A DNA stretch of 64,000 nucleotides from an uncultured Cohaesibacter sp. (GTDB lineage Bacteria; Pseudomonadota; Alphaproteobacteria; Rhizobiales; Cohaesibacteraceae), in the NCBI RefSeq assembly GCF_963667045.1, contig NZ_OY762934.1, positions 248,001 to 312,000 on the forward strand. The letters are read 5' to 3'. Made by a program: the position numbers and the translations under genes. Every line of letters starts with the position of its first letter. The first letter of the stretch is position 1. Below are positions 46,713 through 57,273 of this stretch, in pieces. Below the pieces are notes generated by a model that was given only the letters and a program-made list of their open reading frames with translations, had not been told where the DNA came from and searched no databases.

Positions 46713-49700
46713 CTAGACCGGCTTGTCGGTTCCCTTGAGGGCCACATAGATGGCCGGGATGACGAGCACTGTCAGCAAGGTTGACGAGGCCAGACCGAAC
46801 AGCAGCGAGATGGCCAGACCCTGGAAGATCGGGTCGGCGAGGATGACCACTGCGCCGATCATGGCGGCAAGTGCCGTGAGCATGATCGGTTTGAAGCGGA
46901 TGGAGCCGGCCTCCAGCAGCACTTCCTTGAGTGGTCTTCCGGAGCCCTTTTCATGGCCAACGAAATCGACCAGCAGGATCGAGTTTCTCACGATGATACC
47001 GGCAAGCGCAATGAAGCCGATCATCGAGGTGGCCGAGAATGGCGCATGGAAGATCCAGTGGCCGATCATGATGCCGATCAGCGTCAGCGGGATCGGCGTC
47101 AGGACCACGAGCGGCACGCGGAAGGAGTGGAACTGGGCAACCACGAGAGCGTAGATGGCCAGAATTGCCACGCCAAAGGCGGCGCCCATGTCACGGAAGG
47201 TGACCCAGGTGACTTCCCATTCGCCATCCCACAACAGGGATACTTCGGAATCGTCCCTGGGCTGGCCGTTGAGCAGGATTTTCGGCTTGGGCAGGTTGCC
47301 CCAGTCATGGGCGTCGATCTTTTCCTGTACGGCCAGCATGCCGTAGATCGGGGCTTCGAAATCGCCGGCCAGATCGGCCTGGACCATCTCGTTGGCCCGT
47401 CCGTTGTGGCGGTAGATCGGGAAGCTGGCCTTCTCGCGATCGATACGGATCACGTCACCCAGTTCCACCACGCCGCGCTCGTCCGGAATGGAGTTCTGCG
47501 GAACGGGGATGGTCAGCAGGCGTTCGGAGACCGTCAGGTCGGACTTGTCCGGCTTAACGGCAATCTCGACCGGGCGGCGTCCACCCCCCTTGTGGGAATA
47601 GCCGACCACCTGTCCGTTCAGATAGTAGGAAATGGTGCTGTAGACATCGCCCTGATCGACATTGTGATATTCCAGATTGTCCTGATCGATCCGGAGGCGC
47701 GCGCGGGTCGTGGGGGTGCCGAAGCTGTCGTCAACGTCGACGATGAACGGCACCTCTTCAAACAGTTTGCGCACTTCGGTTGCCACGGCGCGGCGGGTTT
47801 CCGGGTCCGGGCCATAGATTTCGGCCAGAAGCGTAGAGAGAACCGGCGGTCCGGGCGGCACTTCGACCACCTTGAGCACGGTGCCAACCGGTGCCGAAAG
47901 GCCCGTGATCAGGTCGCGTACCTGCAGAGCGATTTCATGACTCGTGCGGCTGCGTTCACCCTTGGGCGTCAGGTTGATCTGAAGATCCCCCATTTCCGGG
48001 CTCGAACGGAAGAAATAGTGCCGGACAAGACCGTTGAAGCCGAAAGGCGCTGCCGTGCCTGCGTGGGACTGGATGGAGGTGATTTCCGCGATGCCTTCCA
48101 GCTTGTGAGCAGCGGCAAGCAGCAACCGGTCGGTATCTTCCATGGAAGAGCCTTCCGGCAGGTCGGCAATCACCTGCATTTCGGATTTGTTGTCAAACGG
48201 CAGCAGCTTCACGGTGACATGCTTGGTGTAGATGAGCATGGTCGAGCCGATGGTTGCGAAGCCGACAATAAGCAGAAAGGCCCAGGCGTGACTGCGGCTA
48301 TTGAGCACCGGTTTTGCGATGGCCCGGTAGATGCGACCGAGTATGCCGCCGTCTGCGGCTTCGCTATGGCCCTGTTTGCCGATGAGGTTCATCAGCCACG
48401 GGGTCAGCATCACCGCAACGAAGAAGGACAGTACCATGGCCGCCGAGGCAACCGCCGGGATCGGGCTCATATAGGGCCCCATCATGCCGGAGACAAACAT
48501 CATCGGCAGCAGAGCCGCCACGACGGTCAGCGTTGCGATAACAGTCGGGTTGCCGACTTCAGCCACGCCGTCAATCGCCGCTTCGAGCTTGGTTCGCCCG
48601 TCCTTCATTGACCAGTGTCTGGAGATGTTCTCGATCATAACGATGGCATCATCAACGAGAATGCCGATGGCGAAGATCAGGGCGAATAGAGAGACGCGGT
48701 TGATGGTGTAGCCCATCAGATAGGCGGCTGCGAGGGTCAGCAGAATGGTCGTCGGGATGACGATCAGAACGACGAGACCTTCCCTGATGCCAATCGCCAA
48801 CCCAACCAGAATGACGATGGATATGGTCGCCAGTCCGAGGTGGTAAAGCAGTTCGTTGGCTTTCTCGTTTGCCGTTTCGCCGTAGTCGCGAGTCACGTCG
48901 ACACGAATGCCCTCAGGGATGATTTCCCCCTTGAGCTGTTCGACCCGATCCAGAATGGAATGTGCAATGACGACGGCGTTGGACCCTTTGCGTTTGGCAA
49001 TGGCCAGTTCAACCGCAGGCAGACGGTTGAAGCCTCCCCCGTCTTTTGGCGTCAGGTTCCAGACGCGATGATCATCCTGGCTGCCGCCGACAACGATAGT
49101 CGCGACATCCTTGACGTAGACAGGGCGGCCATCAAGCGTGGTCAGCAGCAACAGGCCGATATCCGGCACGCCGTTGAGGGTTTGACCAACGGCAACCGGC
49201 AGGGTCTTGCCTGCTTCCCGAAGGGAGCCGACCATGAAGGACTTGTTGGCGGCCTGGACCTTGCCGACCAGCTGTTGCAGGGTAACGCCATAAAGGGCCA
49301 GCTTTTCCGGATCCGGTTCAACGCGGATCTGGTTGGTCTGGCCGCCGACGATATAGGTCAGGCCGATATTGTCGAGCTTGGCGAGTTCGACGCGCAGCTC
49401 GTCGGCGATGTCATAAAGCGCGGTGTCGTTCCACTTGTCGGCAACGGACGGCTCCGGTGACAGCGTCAACACTGTGATGGCAACATCGTCAATGCCGCGA
49501 CCGACAATCAACGGTTCGGAAATGCCGACCGGGATCTGGTCGAGATTGGCATGAACCTTGTCATGAACTCTGAGGATGGCGGCGTCGGAATCCGTGCCTA
49601 CAAGGAAGCGGGCCGTTACGACGACCTTGTCATCATAGGTGTTGGAATAGACATGATCGATGCCATCGATGCTCTTGATGATGGTTTCAAGCGGTTCGGT

Positions 49701-49919
49701 GATCAGCTTTACGGCGTCTTGGGCCTTCAGGCCATCCGCCGATACCTGAATGTCAACCATCGGCACCGAGATCTGCGGCTCTTCTTCACGCGGCAGCATC
49801 ATCAGTGCGATGAGGCCGAGGGCAAAGGCCGTGATCAGCATCAGGGGCGTCAACGGTGACGTTATGAAATTCTTGGCCAGGTTCCCCGAAATGCCAAGAT
49901 GATGGGCTTTCTTCTCCAT
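46713..49919 (-). CDS. Efflux RND transporter permease subunit
   Basis: Inner-membrane, proton-driven pump of the AcrB/MexF superfamily, 1068 residues. After the first transmembrane helix comes LPREEEPQISVPMVDIQVSA, which marks the branch of RND pumps with this loop. The proton-relay aspartates in helix 4 are present (FAIGILVDDAIVMIENISRH). Twelve hydrophobic segments in two groups of six are seen, with the two large periplasmic loops. The substrate is not known. It overlaps nothing and begins 18 nt after the stop of its adaptor gene, so both form one operon. Confidence 0.93.
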   Translation of the reverse strand: MEKKAHHLGISGNLAKNFITSPLTPLMLITAFALGLIALMMLPREEEPQISVPMVDIQVSADGLKAQDAVKLITEPLETIIKSIDGIDHVYSNTYDDKVVVTARFLVGTDSDAAILRVHDKVHANLDQIPVGISEPLIVGRGIDDVAITVLTLSPEPSVADKWNDTALYDIADELRVELAKLDNIGLTYIVGGQTNQIRVEPDPEKLALYGVTLQQLVGKVQAANKSFMVGSLREAGKTLPVAVGQTLNGVPDIGLLLLTTLDGRPVYVKDVATIVVGGSQDDHRVWNLTPKDGGGFNRLPAVELAIAKRKGSNAVVIAHSILDRVEQLKGEIIPEGIRVDVTRDYGETANEKANELLYHLGLATISIVILVGLAIGIREGLVVLIVIPTTILLTLAAAYLMGYTINRVSLFALIFAIGILVDDAIVMIENISRHWSMKDGRTKLEAAIDGVAEVGNPTVIATLTVVAALLPMMFVSGMMGPYMSPIPAVASAAMVLSFFVAVMLTPWLMNLIGKQGHSEAADGGILGRIYRAIAKPVLNSRSHAWAFLLIVGFATIGSTMLIYTKHVTVKLLPFDNKSEMQVIADLPEGSSMEDTDRLLLAAAHKLEGIAEITSIQSHAGTAAPFGFNGLVRHYFFRSSPEMGDLQINLTPKGERSRTSHEIALQVRDLITGLSAPVGTVLKVVEVPPGPPVLSTLLAEIYGPDPETRRAVATEVRKLFEEVPFIVDVDDSFGTPTTRARLRIDQDNLEYHNVDQGDVYSTISYYLNGQVVGYSHKGGGRRPVEIAVKPDKSDLTVSERLLTIPVPQNSIPDERGVVELGDVIRIDREKASFPIYRHNGRANEMVQADLAGDFEAPIYGMLAVQEKIDAHDWGNLPKPKILLNGQPRDDSEVSLLWDGEWEVTWVTFRDMGAAFGVAILAIYALVVAQFHSFRVPLVVLTPIPLTLIGIMIGHWIFHAPFSATSMIGFIALAGIIVRNSILLVDFVGHEKGSGRPLKEVLLEAGSIRFKPIMLTALAAMIGAVVILADPIFQGLAISLLFGLASSTLLTVLVIPAIYVALKGTDKPV

Positions 49920-49937
49920 TATGTGACTTCCGTCCCG

Positions 49938-50951
49938 TTACGGCTGAATGAGTTCGTCGCCAGCCGAAAGGCCGGTCAGGATCTCGGTCATGTCCTTGCC
50001 ATCTTCCTTGTACGGCAGGCCGATCTGGACAGCGACTTCCGTCGGCTTTCCGTCCGAGCCCTTGATGCGGACAAAATCGATGCCCGAGCGGGTGAAGATG
50101 AGGTCGCTGGGCACCAGATAGGCTTTGCGGCTGCCAGCCCCTACGCGCACCTGAATGCGTTCGCCGACAAAGTAATCGCCGAGCCCTTCAACGGTGGCAT
50201 CAGCCAGAACGCGGCCATCAGAGATTTCCGGGTAGACCTTGACGATTTGACCGGTGCGGGTGCAGGTGACATCACATTCGACCCCGTTGTCGTCCAACTC
50301 GACGGGGTCACCCGTCTTGAGGAACTGGGCGTGACGCTCCGGCAGGGCCAGACGCAAGATGTAATTGTCCTTGGCGATGGTGGCAATGGATTCACCGGAC
50401 ATGACAACAGCCCCGACCGTGATCGGAACTTCCAGCACGCGCCCGGCCTGAGGGGCGAGGACTGCGCCCTCCTCCATCTGCCTGACGACAACGGCTTTCT
50501 GTGCCCGTGCCGCTTCCAGTTCGCTTTCTGCGACGTCAAATTGCGTGTTGGCAGAATCAAGCTTGGCCTTGGTCGTGGAACCGCGTTCAAACAGCTGCTG
50601 GGCGCGTTCTTTCTCGGTCCTCAGGTTGGTGACCTGACGATCGGCGGCGTTGATCTGGGCGTCGAGTGCCTCGATTTGCAGACTGAGTTTGGGGTCGCGA
50701 ACCATGGCTATGATCTCTCCCGCCTCCACATAGCTGCCTTCGGTAACATTCAGTTCCGCTACTGTGCCGGAGGTGCGGACACGGGCCGAGAGGGAATCCG
50801 TGCTCTGGACGGTGGCATAGACCGCCTTTTTATCAAGAATGGTTGTCTGCCTGACCGTAAAGCTGTTGGCGCTGGTGGCGGAAGCCGCAACGGTCAGGGC
50901 GAACAAACAGACTGAAAGAAATGTGCCTCTTTTCGGGAGTGCCTTGCGCAT
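49938..50951 (-). CDS. RND efflux periplasmic adaptor subunit (MFP family)
   Basis: Membrane fusion protein of 337 residues with an N-terminal signal (about 5-28). It has the lipoyl-type half-motif TVAELNVTEGSYVEAGEIIAMV (split as 61-80), a coiled-coil hairpin (DAQINAADRQVTNLRTEKERAQQLFE) and a second lipoyl half (VLAPQAGRVLEVPITVGAVV). ATG 50951 is preceded by AGGAG about 10 nt away; the upstream ATG at 50981 has none. First gene of the pump operon. A 22-nt palindrome directly upstream is a candidate operator. Confidence 0.9.
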   Translation of the reverse strand: MRKALPKRGTFLSVCLFALTVAASATSANSFTVRQTTILDKKAVYATVQSTDSLSARVRTSGTVAELNVTEGSYVEAGEIIAMVRDPKLSLQIEALDAQINAADRQVTNLRTEKERAQQLFERGSTTKAKLDSANTQFDVAESELEAARAQKAVVVRQMEEGAVLAPQAGRVLEVPITVGAVVMSGESIATIAKDNYILRLALPERHAQFLKTGDPVELDDNGVECDVTCTRTGQIVKVYPEISDGRVLADATVEGLGDYFVGERIQVRVGAGSRKAYLVPSDLIFTRSGIDFVRIKGSDGKPTEVAVQIGLPYKEDGKDMTEILTGLSAGDELIQP

Positions 50952-50980
50952 GGAAAATTCTCTCCTGCTGTCGAAATGCA

Positions 50981-51002
50981 TATATTAGTAGTTACGAATA
51001 TA
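50981..51002. promoter_or_regulatory. Operator-like palindrome upstream of the RND operon
   Basis: 22-nt near-perfect inverted repeat with one mismatched pair, AT-rich at the ends and GTA/TAC in the middle, 30 nt before the adaptor start. The shape fits an operator for a dimeric winged-helix repressor, for example ArsR or TetR type, but no regulator gene is next to it, so the protein is unknown. Confidence 0.5.
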
Positions 51003-51121
51003 AGAAAATGTTCACATTGTCAAAGGGCCATCACCAGTTTTTGTCTATTTTCATACTGAGGTCTATCCGTTAGAAGAATTAGCGACAATTTGCATACTGA
51101 ATATATTGCGGGAGAAATGAC

Positions 51122-52069
51122 GTGGCATCTCACGGTTCAAAGAAGGTCATTTATGCGGCTTTGGCTGGCAATACATTGATTTCCATAACAAAATTCATCG
51201 CGGCCTCGATTACCGGGTCCTCTGCCATGTTGTCCGAAGGCATTCACAGCCTTGTTGATACAGGTAATCAGGGGTTGTTACTCTATGGTATTAGGCGCGC
51301 AGGCCGCCCGGCCGACAGCAAGCATCCCTTCGGTTATGGCGCGGAGCTGTATTTCTGGGCTTTCGTTGTTGCACTGCTGATCTTTGCTGTCGGGTCCGGT
51401 CTGTCCCTTTATGAGGGAATCGAAAAGGTCATGCATCCCGAGCCAATCGGTAACCCGACCATCAATTTTGTAGTGCTCGGTTTTGCCTTCTGTTTCGAGG
51501 GGTGGGCCTGGTTTGTAGCGTTGAGGGAATTTAGCGCAACCAAGGGCAAGCGGAGCTATTTTCAGGCGGTTGCCGATTCCAAGGATCCGACCGTCTTCAC
51601 CGTGCTGTTCGAGGATAGTGCGGCGATGCTTGGCCTTATCGTCGCGGCCATTGGCATCGGGCTGTCGCATTTTCTTGAACTGCCATGGATGGATGGCGTG
51701 GCTTCGATTGTTATCGGACTGATCCTTGGCCTCACAGCCGTCCTGCTTGCCTTCGAGACCAAAAGCCTGCTGATCGGAGAAGCTGCTTCTGTAGAAAGCG
51801 AAGCGGAAATTGCCGCCATCATCAGCTCTCACCCGGCGGTGACGATGGTCAACGAACTGCGGACAATGCATCGGGGGCCAAACGAAATCCTGCTCGCGAT
51901 CAGTCTCGACTTCCGCAATGACATGGTCGTGGGACAGCTCGAACAGGTGATCGCCGATCTGGAGCGGCATATTCGGGAACGGGTGCCGCAAGTTCACCGG
52001 ATCTATATCGAGGCGCAGTCCTATCAGGATCACAAGACAGTTGCCGATCAACTGGATGGTGCCGTCTGA
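51122..52069 (+). CDS. Cation diffusion facilitator (CDF) family transporter
   Basis: Divalent-metal exporter of 315 residues with six helices and a C-terminal cytoplasmic domain (from about residue 215). The first metal-site region reads LSEGIHSLVDTGNQGLLLYG, where the usual HxxxD pattern is present as H41 and D45; the second site is in TVFTVLFEDSAAMLGL. The start is GTG 51122, with GGGAG 7 nt upstream; there is no ATG nearer the family start. Divergent from the RND operon, so the two share a control region of 170 nt. Confidence 0.88.
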   Translation: MASHGSKKVIYAALAGNTLISITKFIAASITGSSAMLSEGIHSLVDTGNQGLLLYGIRRAGRPADSKHPFGYGAELYFWAFVVALLIFAVGSGLSLYEGIEKVMHPEPIGNPTINFVVLGFAFCFEGWAWFVALREFSATKGKRSYFQAVADSKDPTVFTVLFEDSAAMLGLIVAAIGIGLSHFLELPWMDGVASIVIGLILGLTAVLLAFETKSLLIGEAASVESEAEIAAIISSHPAVTMVNELRTMHRGPNEILLAISLDFRNDMVVGQLEQVIADLERHIRERVPQVHRIYIEAQSYQDHKTVADQLDGAV

Positions 52070-52268
52070 AGCATAGGCGGGCAGCATGGAGGGGCGACCC
52101 CTCTCCTGCCTGACGGGCAGCTATCATGCGACACTGCGCCTCTACGGCAGTGAAGCAGTTGTTGTGGCAATTGTGGTATTCTTCTTCTTGGTTCGGAGTG
52201 GAACACATTTGGCTTGCACCAAGAGGCGAGGCCTTTTCTCAGGTGCTTTGAAAACAAGGGCTAACATC

Positions 52269-52871
52269 ATGACATATGAGCATTCTGATCATCGATCCGG
52301 GGTTCTGTTCAGCGCTGCGGTGCTGGCCGGCCTTGTGATGACCACAGGGGCGCCGGTTCAGGCCAGCGGCTGCGACACGGTCAATATTCAGACGGAGCTG
52401 GTTGACAGCTTCACCTATTGCGCCAGCTCGGTCCTTCCCCCTTCCCGTGTGGCGACTTATGCACCGGGCAATCTGGATGGCTGGGCAGACAATCTTGCCA
52501 GCGCCTGGTGTGAAGGGGCTCCGGGTGACGGGGCTGGGGAATGGTTCGAATATATCCCGCTTCCGAATGCCACGGCACGGGAGGTTCATATCTGGAACGG
52601 CTATCAGAAGAGCCGGAAGTCCTTTACGGAGAATGCCCGCGCCAGAGACATTCACATCAGCACCAACGCCGGCCTTGAGATGTCCTACAGGCTTGAGGAT
52701 CGTCCGGGAGAACAGATTGTGCCGCTTCTGGACGGCTGGCAGGAATTCAGCGACATGCGCATCGATATTCTCTCGGTCTATCCGGGGGCGAAATATGATG
52801 ATCTCTGCATCAGCGCCTTCGGGGTCGACTTTGAAGCGGCTCGCAATTATCTCGATGATAGCAGCAAGTGA
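52269..52871 (+). CDS. Secreted protein with probable NADase-type glycan-binding (discoidin-like) fold
   Basis: Exported protein of 200 residues. A signal peptide lies at about 10-33, ending VQASG. The mature part has ASSVLPPSRVATYAPGNLDG, then SAWCEGAPGDGAGEW, IPLP and VHIWNGYQKSRKSFTENARA, which is the order of motifs of the NADase-type glycan-binding domain. No enzyme domain is attached. Four Cys could form disulfides. ATG 52269 was chosen since an upstream ATG (52086) would add an unrelated stretch of 61 residues before the signal peptide. It ends at a bidirectional terminator. Confidence 0.68.
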   Translation: MTYEHSDHRSGVLFSAAVLAGLVMTTGAPVQASGCDTVNIQTELVDSFTYCASSVLPPSRVATYAPGNLDGWADNLASAWCEGAPGDGAGEWFEYIPLPNATAREVHIWNGYQKSRKSFTENARARDIHISTNAGLEMSYRLEDRPGEQIVPLLDGWQEFSDMRIDILSVYPGAKYDDLCISAFGVDFEAARNYLDDSSK

Positions 52872-52914
52872 GTTGCGCGGCATGGCGCGTCGCAGACGTG
52901 ACACCAGTCAAAGA

Positions 52915-52940
52915 AAAACCCGGCTCTAAGGCCGGGTTTT
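52915..52940. terminator. Bidirectional Rho-independent terminator between the secreted protein and ssb
   Basis: Perfect 10-bp stem, 52915-52924 with 52931-52940, 6-nt loop, with A and T tracts on the sides. It lies between convergent genes. Confidence 0.9.
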
Positions 52941-52961
52941 GTCGTTTGATCTGTTGTCGGA

Positions 52962-53492
52962 TCAAAACGGAATATCGTCGTCCATTTCGTCACGATAGCC
53001 ACCGGATGGCTGCCCGCCGCCAGACTGACCGCCGCCGAAGCCGCCGGGATTGCCACCACTGCTGAAGCCGCCACCAGAGCCGCCGGGTCCACCAAAATCG
53101 CCACCGGACTGCCCGCCACCAAAGCCGCCGCCGCCTTCATTGCGGTTGTCGAGCATCGTGAGGTTGCTGTTGAAGCCCTGAAGCACGATTTCCGTGGAAT
53201 AGCGATCCTGACCATTCTGGTCCTGCCACTTGCGGGTCTGAAGCTGACCTTCCAGATAGACCTTGGAGCCCTTGCGCAGAAACTGCTCGGCGATCCGGCA
53301 CAGGCCTTCGTTGAAAATGACCACGCGGTGCCATTCGGTCCGCTCCCGTCTCTCGCCGGAGTTCCTGTCCTTCCAGCTTTCGGACGTGGCGACAGACAGG
53401 TTGCAGATCGGGCGGCCATCCTGTGTTCTGCGAATGTCTGGATCTGCACCCAGGTTGCCCACCAGAATGACTTTGTTTACGCTACCGGCCAT
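52962..53492 (-). CDS. ssb: Single-stranded DNA-binding protein
   Basis: Binds single-stranded DNA in replication, repair and recombination. It has 176 residues from ATG 53492 ([21 protein letters not shown]), with the OB-fold in residues 1-115, a Gly/Gln/Ser-rich linker (about 116-165) and the acidic tip DEMDDDIPF, the binding site for partner proteins. The frame is open to 53615 but encodes nothing family-like; AAAGGAA lies before 53492. Divergent from uvrA, with a possible LexA site in the gap. Confidence 0.96.
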   Translation of the reverse strand: MAGSVNKVILVGNLGADPDIRRTQDGRPICNLSVATSESWKDRNSGERRERTEWHRVVIFNEGLCRIAEQFLRKGSKVYLEGQLQTRKWQDQNGQDRYSTEIVLQGFNSNLTMLDNRNEGGGGFGGGQSGGDFGGPGGSGGGFSSGGNPGGFGGGQSGGGQPSGGYRDEMDDDIPF

Positions 53493-53889
53493 TGCTTTTT
53501 CCTTTGTTCCTTTGCTGTGTCCTGATAGTTCGTCGAGGCATTTGGACCAGCATATTCGGCTTCGTTCCCGACTTCCATATGGCTTTGGCGCAATCCCCAT
53601 ACTTTGGGCTTGCACTTACTTTATGTGCCATATGCATGGTGGTGATGCAGTGAATGGCTTCACAATATAGAACATATCGTGTACAAAGAAAGCCCTGCGA
53701 TTCAACTGTTCACGTTCGGAAGCATTCAAAATTGGCCATTGCCTTGATTTTTATAAACCGATATTCCATCGGGTGATAATTGCAGGACAAACACCAAGGA
53801 TGGGTGATCTTGTGACCAGCCCTCCCCCGCAAAGCGTATACGTGTTGTGATTCTGACGCCAGCCCGCGTTAAGAGAAAGACTGTTTGAC
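53493..53889. other. Control region between divergent ssb and uvrA
   Basis: About 397 nt with no gene. It holds the promoters of both genes and a near-consensus LexA site (see 53670-53684). No RNA gene was recognised. Confidence 0.6.
53670..53684. promoter_or_regulatory. Candidate LexA (SOS) box
   Basis: GAAC, 7 nt, GTAC. The alphaproteobacterial LexA site is a direct repeat GAAC-N7-GAAC (or its complement GTTC-N7-GTTC), so this has seven of eight fixed bases. It stands 178 nt from ssb and 206 nt from uvrA, both SOS genes in many bacteria. The distance to the start codons is rather large. Confidence 0.5.
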
Positions 53890-56784
53890 ATGACTGATAC
53901 CCCCAAAATGCCATTTGCGCCTTCCCAGAAGATGATATCGATTCGCGGCGCACGTGAGCATAATCTGAAGAATGTCGATCTGGATATTCCACGCGATCAA
54001 CTGGTCGTCATGACCGGCCTTTCCGGCTCGGGCAAGAGCTCGCTGGCGTTCGACACGATTTATGCCGAGGGGCAGCGGCGCTATGTAGAATCGCTGTCTG
54101 CCTATGCCCGTCAGTTTCTGGAGATGATGCAGAAACCCGATGTGGATTCGATCGAAGGTCTCTCTCCGGCAATTTCCATTGAGCAGAAAACAACCTCGCG
54201 TAACCCGCGATCGACGGTGGGCACCGTTACCGAAATCTACGATTATCTGCGTCTGCTGTTTGCGCGCGTGGGCATTCCCTACAGTCCCGCGACTGGTCTG
54301 CCGATTGAAAGCCAGACGGTCAGCCAGATGGTGGATCGAGTGATGGAACTGCCCGAGAAGACCCGTTTCCTGTTGCTGGCGCCGATGGTCCGCGGCCGCA
54401 AGGGCGAGTTCCGCAAGGAGCTGGCCGATCTGGTGAAACGGGGCCTTACCCGTTTCCGCATCGATGGTCAGATGTATAATGACGGCGAGTTGCCGCAGCT
54501 CGACAAGAAGTTCAAGCATAACATAGAGGTTGTTGTTCACCGCATGGTGGTCAAGGAAGGGATCGAGAAGCGGCTCGCCGACTCTCTCGAACTGGCTCTT
54601 GAGCTGGCCGATGGTCTGGCAATCATCGAGATGGTTGACGAGACGGATGGCAAGGGCGAGCCGAAGCGGATCACCTTCTCGGAGAAGTTCGCCTGCCCGG
54701 TTTCCGGATTTACCATCCCCGAAATCGAGCCGCGGCTGTTTTCGTTCAACAACCCGTTTGGCGCCTGCCCTGTTTGTGATGGCCTTGGCAGTGAATTGCA
54801 GATCAGCCCGGAACTGGTCATCCCCGATACCTCGCGCAGCATCAAGGACGGTGCGATTGCGCCCTGGTCCAAGACCTCATCGCCTTTCTATCGCCAGACC
54901 CTTGAGGCGCTGGCCAAGCATTATGATTTTTCGCTGACGGTGCCGTGGATCGAACTGCCCTTCAAGGCGCAGGAAGTCATTCTTTATGGCACTGGCAATG
55001 AGAAACTGATGTTCGTCTATGATGACGGTGCCCGTTCCTACAAGACCTCGAAGCCCTTTGAGGGCGTGATCCCCAATCTGGAGCGGCGTTTCCGAGAAAC
55101 TGAAAGCAGCATGGTGCGCGAGGAGATCGGTAAATACCAGTCCGCCCACGCCTGTTCAGCCTGTGAGGGCAATCGCCTGAAGCCGGAAGCTCTGGCAGTC
55201 AAGCTAGATGGCAAGCATATTTCGCAGGTGGCGAGCCTTTCCATCCGCGCAGCGGCTCAATGGGTGCAGGATCTGCCTTCAACGCTGACCGACAAGCAGA
55301 AGGAGATTGCCGAGCGGATTCTCAAGGAGATCCGCGAGCGCCTGAAATTCCTCAACGATGTCGGGCTTGACTATCTCACCTTGTCACGCGGTTCCGGATC
55401 TCTGTCCGGTGGTGAAAGCCAGCGAATCCGGCTGGCCTCGCAGATCGGTTCGGGCCTTACCGGCGTTCTTTATGTGCTTGATGAGCCGTCCATCGGGCTG
55501 CACCAACGCGACAACGCCCGTCTGCTGGAGACGCTCAAGCATCTGCGCGATCTGGGTAATACCGTGGTTGTCGTCGAGCATGACGAGGATGCCATTCTGG
55601 AGGCCGACTATGTGGTGGATGTCGGACCGGGCGCGGGCGTTCACGGTGGGCGGATCGTATCAAAGGGAACCCCGGCGGACATCATGGCCGACCCGGCCTC
55701 CCTGACAGGCCAATATCTGTCGGGCACCAAGACGATCATGCTTGACCACGCCCGCCGTAAGGGCAAGAAGAAAAAGCAGATTACGGTCGTCAATGCGCAC
55801 GGCAACAACCTCAAGAATGTTACGGCTTCCATTCCGCTTGGCACCTTTACCTGCGTGACAGGCGTGTCCGGCGGTGGCAAGTCGACCTTCCTCATTGATA
55901 CGCTCTACAAGAGCGCAGCCATGAAGCTCAACCGGGCCCGCGAGATGCCGTCTCCCCATGACCGGATCGAGGGACTGGAGCATGTCGACAAGGTCATCGA
56001 CATCGATCAGTCGCCGATTGGCCGGACGCCCCGCTCCAACCCGGCGACCTACACCGGCGCCTTTACCCCTATTCGTGACTGGTTTGCCGGGCTGCCGGAA
56101 GCCAAGGCGCGTGGCTATGCGCCGGGCCGCTTCTCCTTCAACGTCAAGGGTGGGCGCTGCGAGGCCTGTCAGGGGGATGGTGTTATCAAGATCGAGATGC
56201 ACTTCCTGCCCGATGTCTATGTGACTTGCGACGTTTGCAAGGGGCATCGCTACAATAGGGAAACGCTTGAGGTACAATTCAAGGGCAAGTCGATTTCCGA
56301 CGTGCTCGACATGACCGTTGACGAAGCGGCTGATTTTTTCTCGGCAGTGCCCTCCGTTCGCGACAAGATGGTCACCCTGCAGCGTGTGGGGCTGGGCTAT
56401 GTGAAAGTCGGCCAGCAGGCCACGACGCTTTCGGGCGGCGAAGCGCAGCGGGTCAAGCTGGCCAAGGAGCTTTCGAAGCGGTCGACGGGACGGACACTCT
56501 ATATCCTGGACGAACCGACGACGGGGTTGCATTTCCACGATGTCGCCAAGCTGCTCGAGGTTCTGCATGAGCTGGTCAATCAGGGCAACACGGTGATTGT
56601 CATCGAGCATAATCTCGAAGTGATCCAGACAGCAGACTGGATTCTCGATCTCGGACCTGAAGGTGGTGATGGCGGTGGCCAGATTGTCGTTGAGGGAACA
56701 CCGGAAGATGTCATGCAATGCGAGAAAAGCTATACCGGGCTGTTTTTGAAGGAGCTCAATGAGCGCCGCGACTCGAAAGCATGA
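53890..56784 (+). CDS. uvrA: Excinuclease ABC subunit UvrA
   Basis: DNA damage recognition subunit of nucleotide excision repair, 964 residues. Two ABC halves: Walker [15 protein letters not shown] (about 39-52) and [14 protein letters not shown] (about 658-671); signatures [15 protein letters not shown] and [14 protein letters not shown]. Zinc modules are complete, [16 protein letters not shown] and CEACQGDG with CDVCKGHR. The C-terminal Gly-rich stretch [12 protein letters not shown] is typical. The frame is complete and followed by a terminator. Mfd, which recruits UvrA, is also in this window. Confidence 0.97.
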   Translation: MTDTPKMPFAPSQKMISIRGAREHNLKNVDLDIPRDQLVVMTGLSGSGKSSLAFDTIYAEGQRRYVESLSAYARQFLEMMQKPDVDSIEGLSPAISIEQKTTSRNPRSTVGTVTEIYDYLRLLFARVGIPYSPATGLPIESQTVSQMVDRVMELPEKTRFLLLAPMVRGRKGEFRKELADLVKRGLTRFRIDGQMYNDGELPQLDKKFKHNIEVVVHRMVVKEGIEKRLADSLELALELADGLAIIEMVDETDGKGEPKRITFSEKFACPVSGFTIPEIEPRLFSFNNPFGACPVCDGLGSELQISPELVIPDTSRSIKDGAIAPWSKTSSPFYRQTLEALAKHYDFSLTVPWIELPFKAQEVILYGTGNEKLMFVYDDGARSYKTSKPFEGVIPNLERRFRETESSMVREEIGKYQSAHACSACEGNRLKPEALAVKLDGKHISQVASLSIRAAAQWVQDLPSTLTDKQKEIAERILKEIRERLKFLNDVGLDYLTLSRGSGSLSGGESQRIRLASQIGSGLTGVLYVLDEPSIGLHQRDNARLLETLKHLRDLGNTVVVVEHDEDAILEADYVVDVGPGAGVHGGRIVSKGTPADIMADPASLTGQYLSGTKTIMLDHARRKGKKKKQITVVNAHGNNLKNVTASIPLGTFTCVTGVSGGGKSTFLIDTLYKSAAMKLNRAREMPSPHDRIEGLEHVDKVIDIDQSPIGRTPRSNPATYTGAFTPIRDWFAGLPEAKARGYAPGRFSFNVKGGRCEACQGDGVIKIEMHFLPDVYVTCDVCKGHRYNRETLEVQFKGKSISDVLDMTVDEAADFFSAVPSVRDKMVTLQRVGLGYVKVGQQATTLSGGEAQRVKLAKELSKRSTGRTLYILDEPTTGLHFHDVAKLLEVLHELVNQGNTVIVIEHNLEVIQTADWILDLGPEGGDGGGQIVVEGTPEDVMQCEKSYTGLFLKELNERRDSKA

Positions 56785-56818
56785 TTCTTTGGGTTTGGAC
56801 TGCGTTGAAATGCGTAAT

Positions 56819-56849
56819 ACTTTTGGCGGCGCACAATGTCGCCAAAAGT
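56819..56849 (+). terminator. Terminator of uvrA
   Basis: Ten-bp perfect stem, 56819-56828 with 56840-56849, extended by a G-U and a C-G pair at the loop side. Placed 34 nt after the stop codon. Moderately T-rich after it. Confidence 0.75.
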
Positions 56850-57273
56850 CGAAATTTATATAACATTTTGTATTTATTGATAAAAGCTGCAAGGAACTCT
56901 GTTCTTGAGTTCGCATTGACTTAAGTCATGCCGATTTCGGTGAATTTTGCTGCATCGCACAATCGTGCTTTTAAACGTTAATTTTGCAACGTCACAAAAT
57001 TTGAGGGATTCCACTTTTCACAGGGGTCAGGATCTTGACCTGTGTTGAATAAGGTACTTTACGTATTCATGCTGATGCGAGCTGGGTGCCCAGAGTGACT
57101 TGTAAGCACTTGATATTAAAAGATTATTTTTTATGTATTTTTGTTGGTATGCAATTGTCTCTTGTGACTCTCATGAGTAATGATGGTTTTGCATGATCTG
57201 CAGGCCAGCTATGCATATTTTCGCAGTGCAAAGTAACGTCGGAGTTTGCTATCTATTTATCAACAGCAACGAG
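56850..57273. other. AT-rich intergenic region upstream of the DUF1127 gene
   Basis: About 420 nt, clearly AT-rich, with no gene. An inverted repeat with a bulge is seen at 57019-57044. It should contain the promoter of the DUF1127-hairpin transcript; in Rhodobacter that promoter uses a heat-shock sigma factor, but no clear match was found by eye. Confidence 0.45.
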
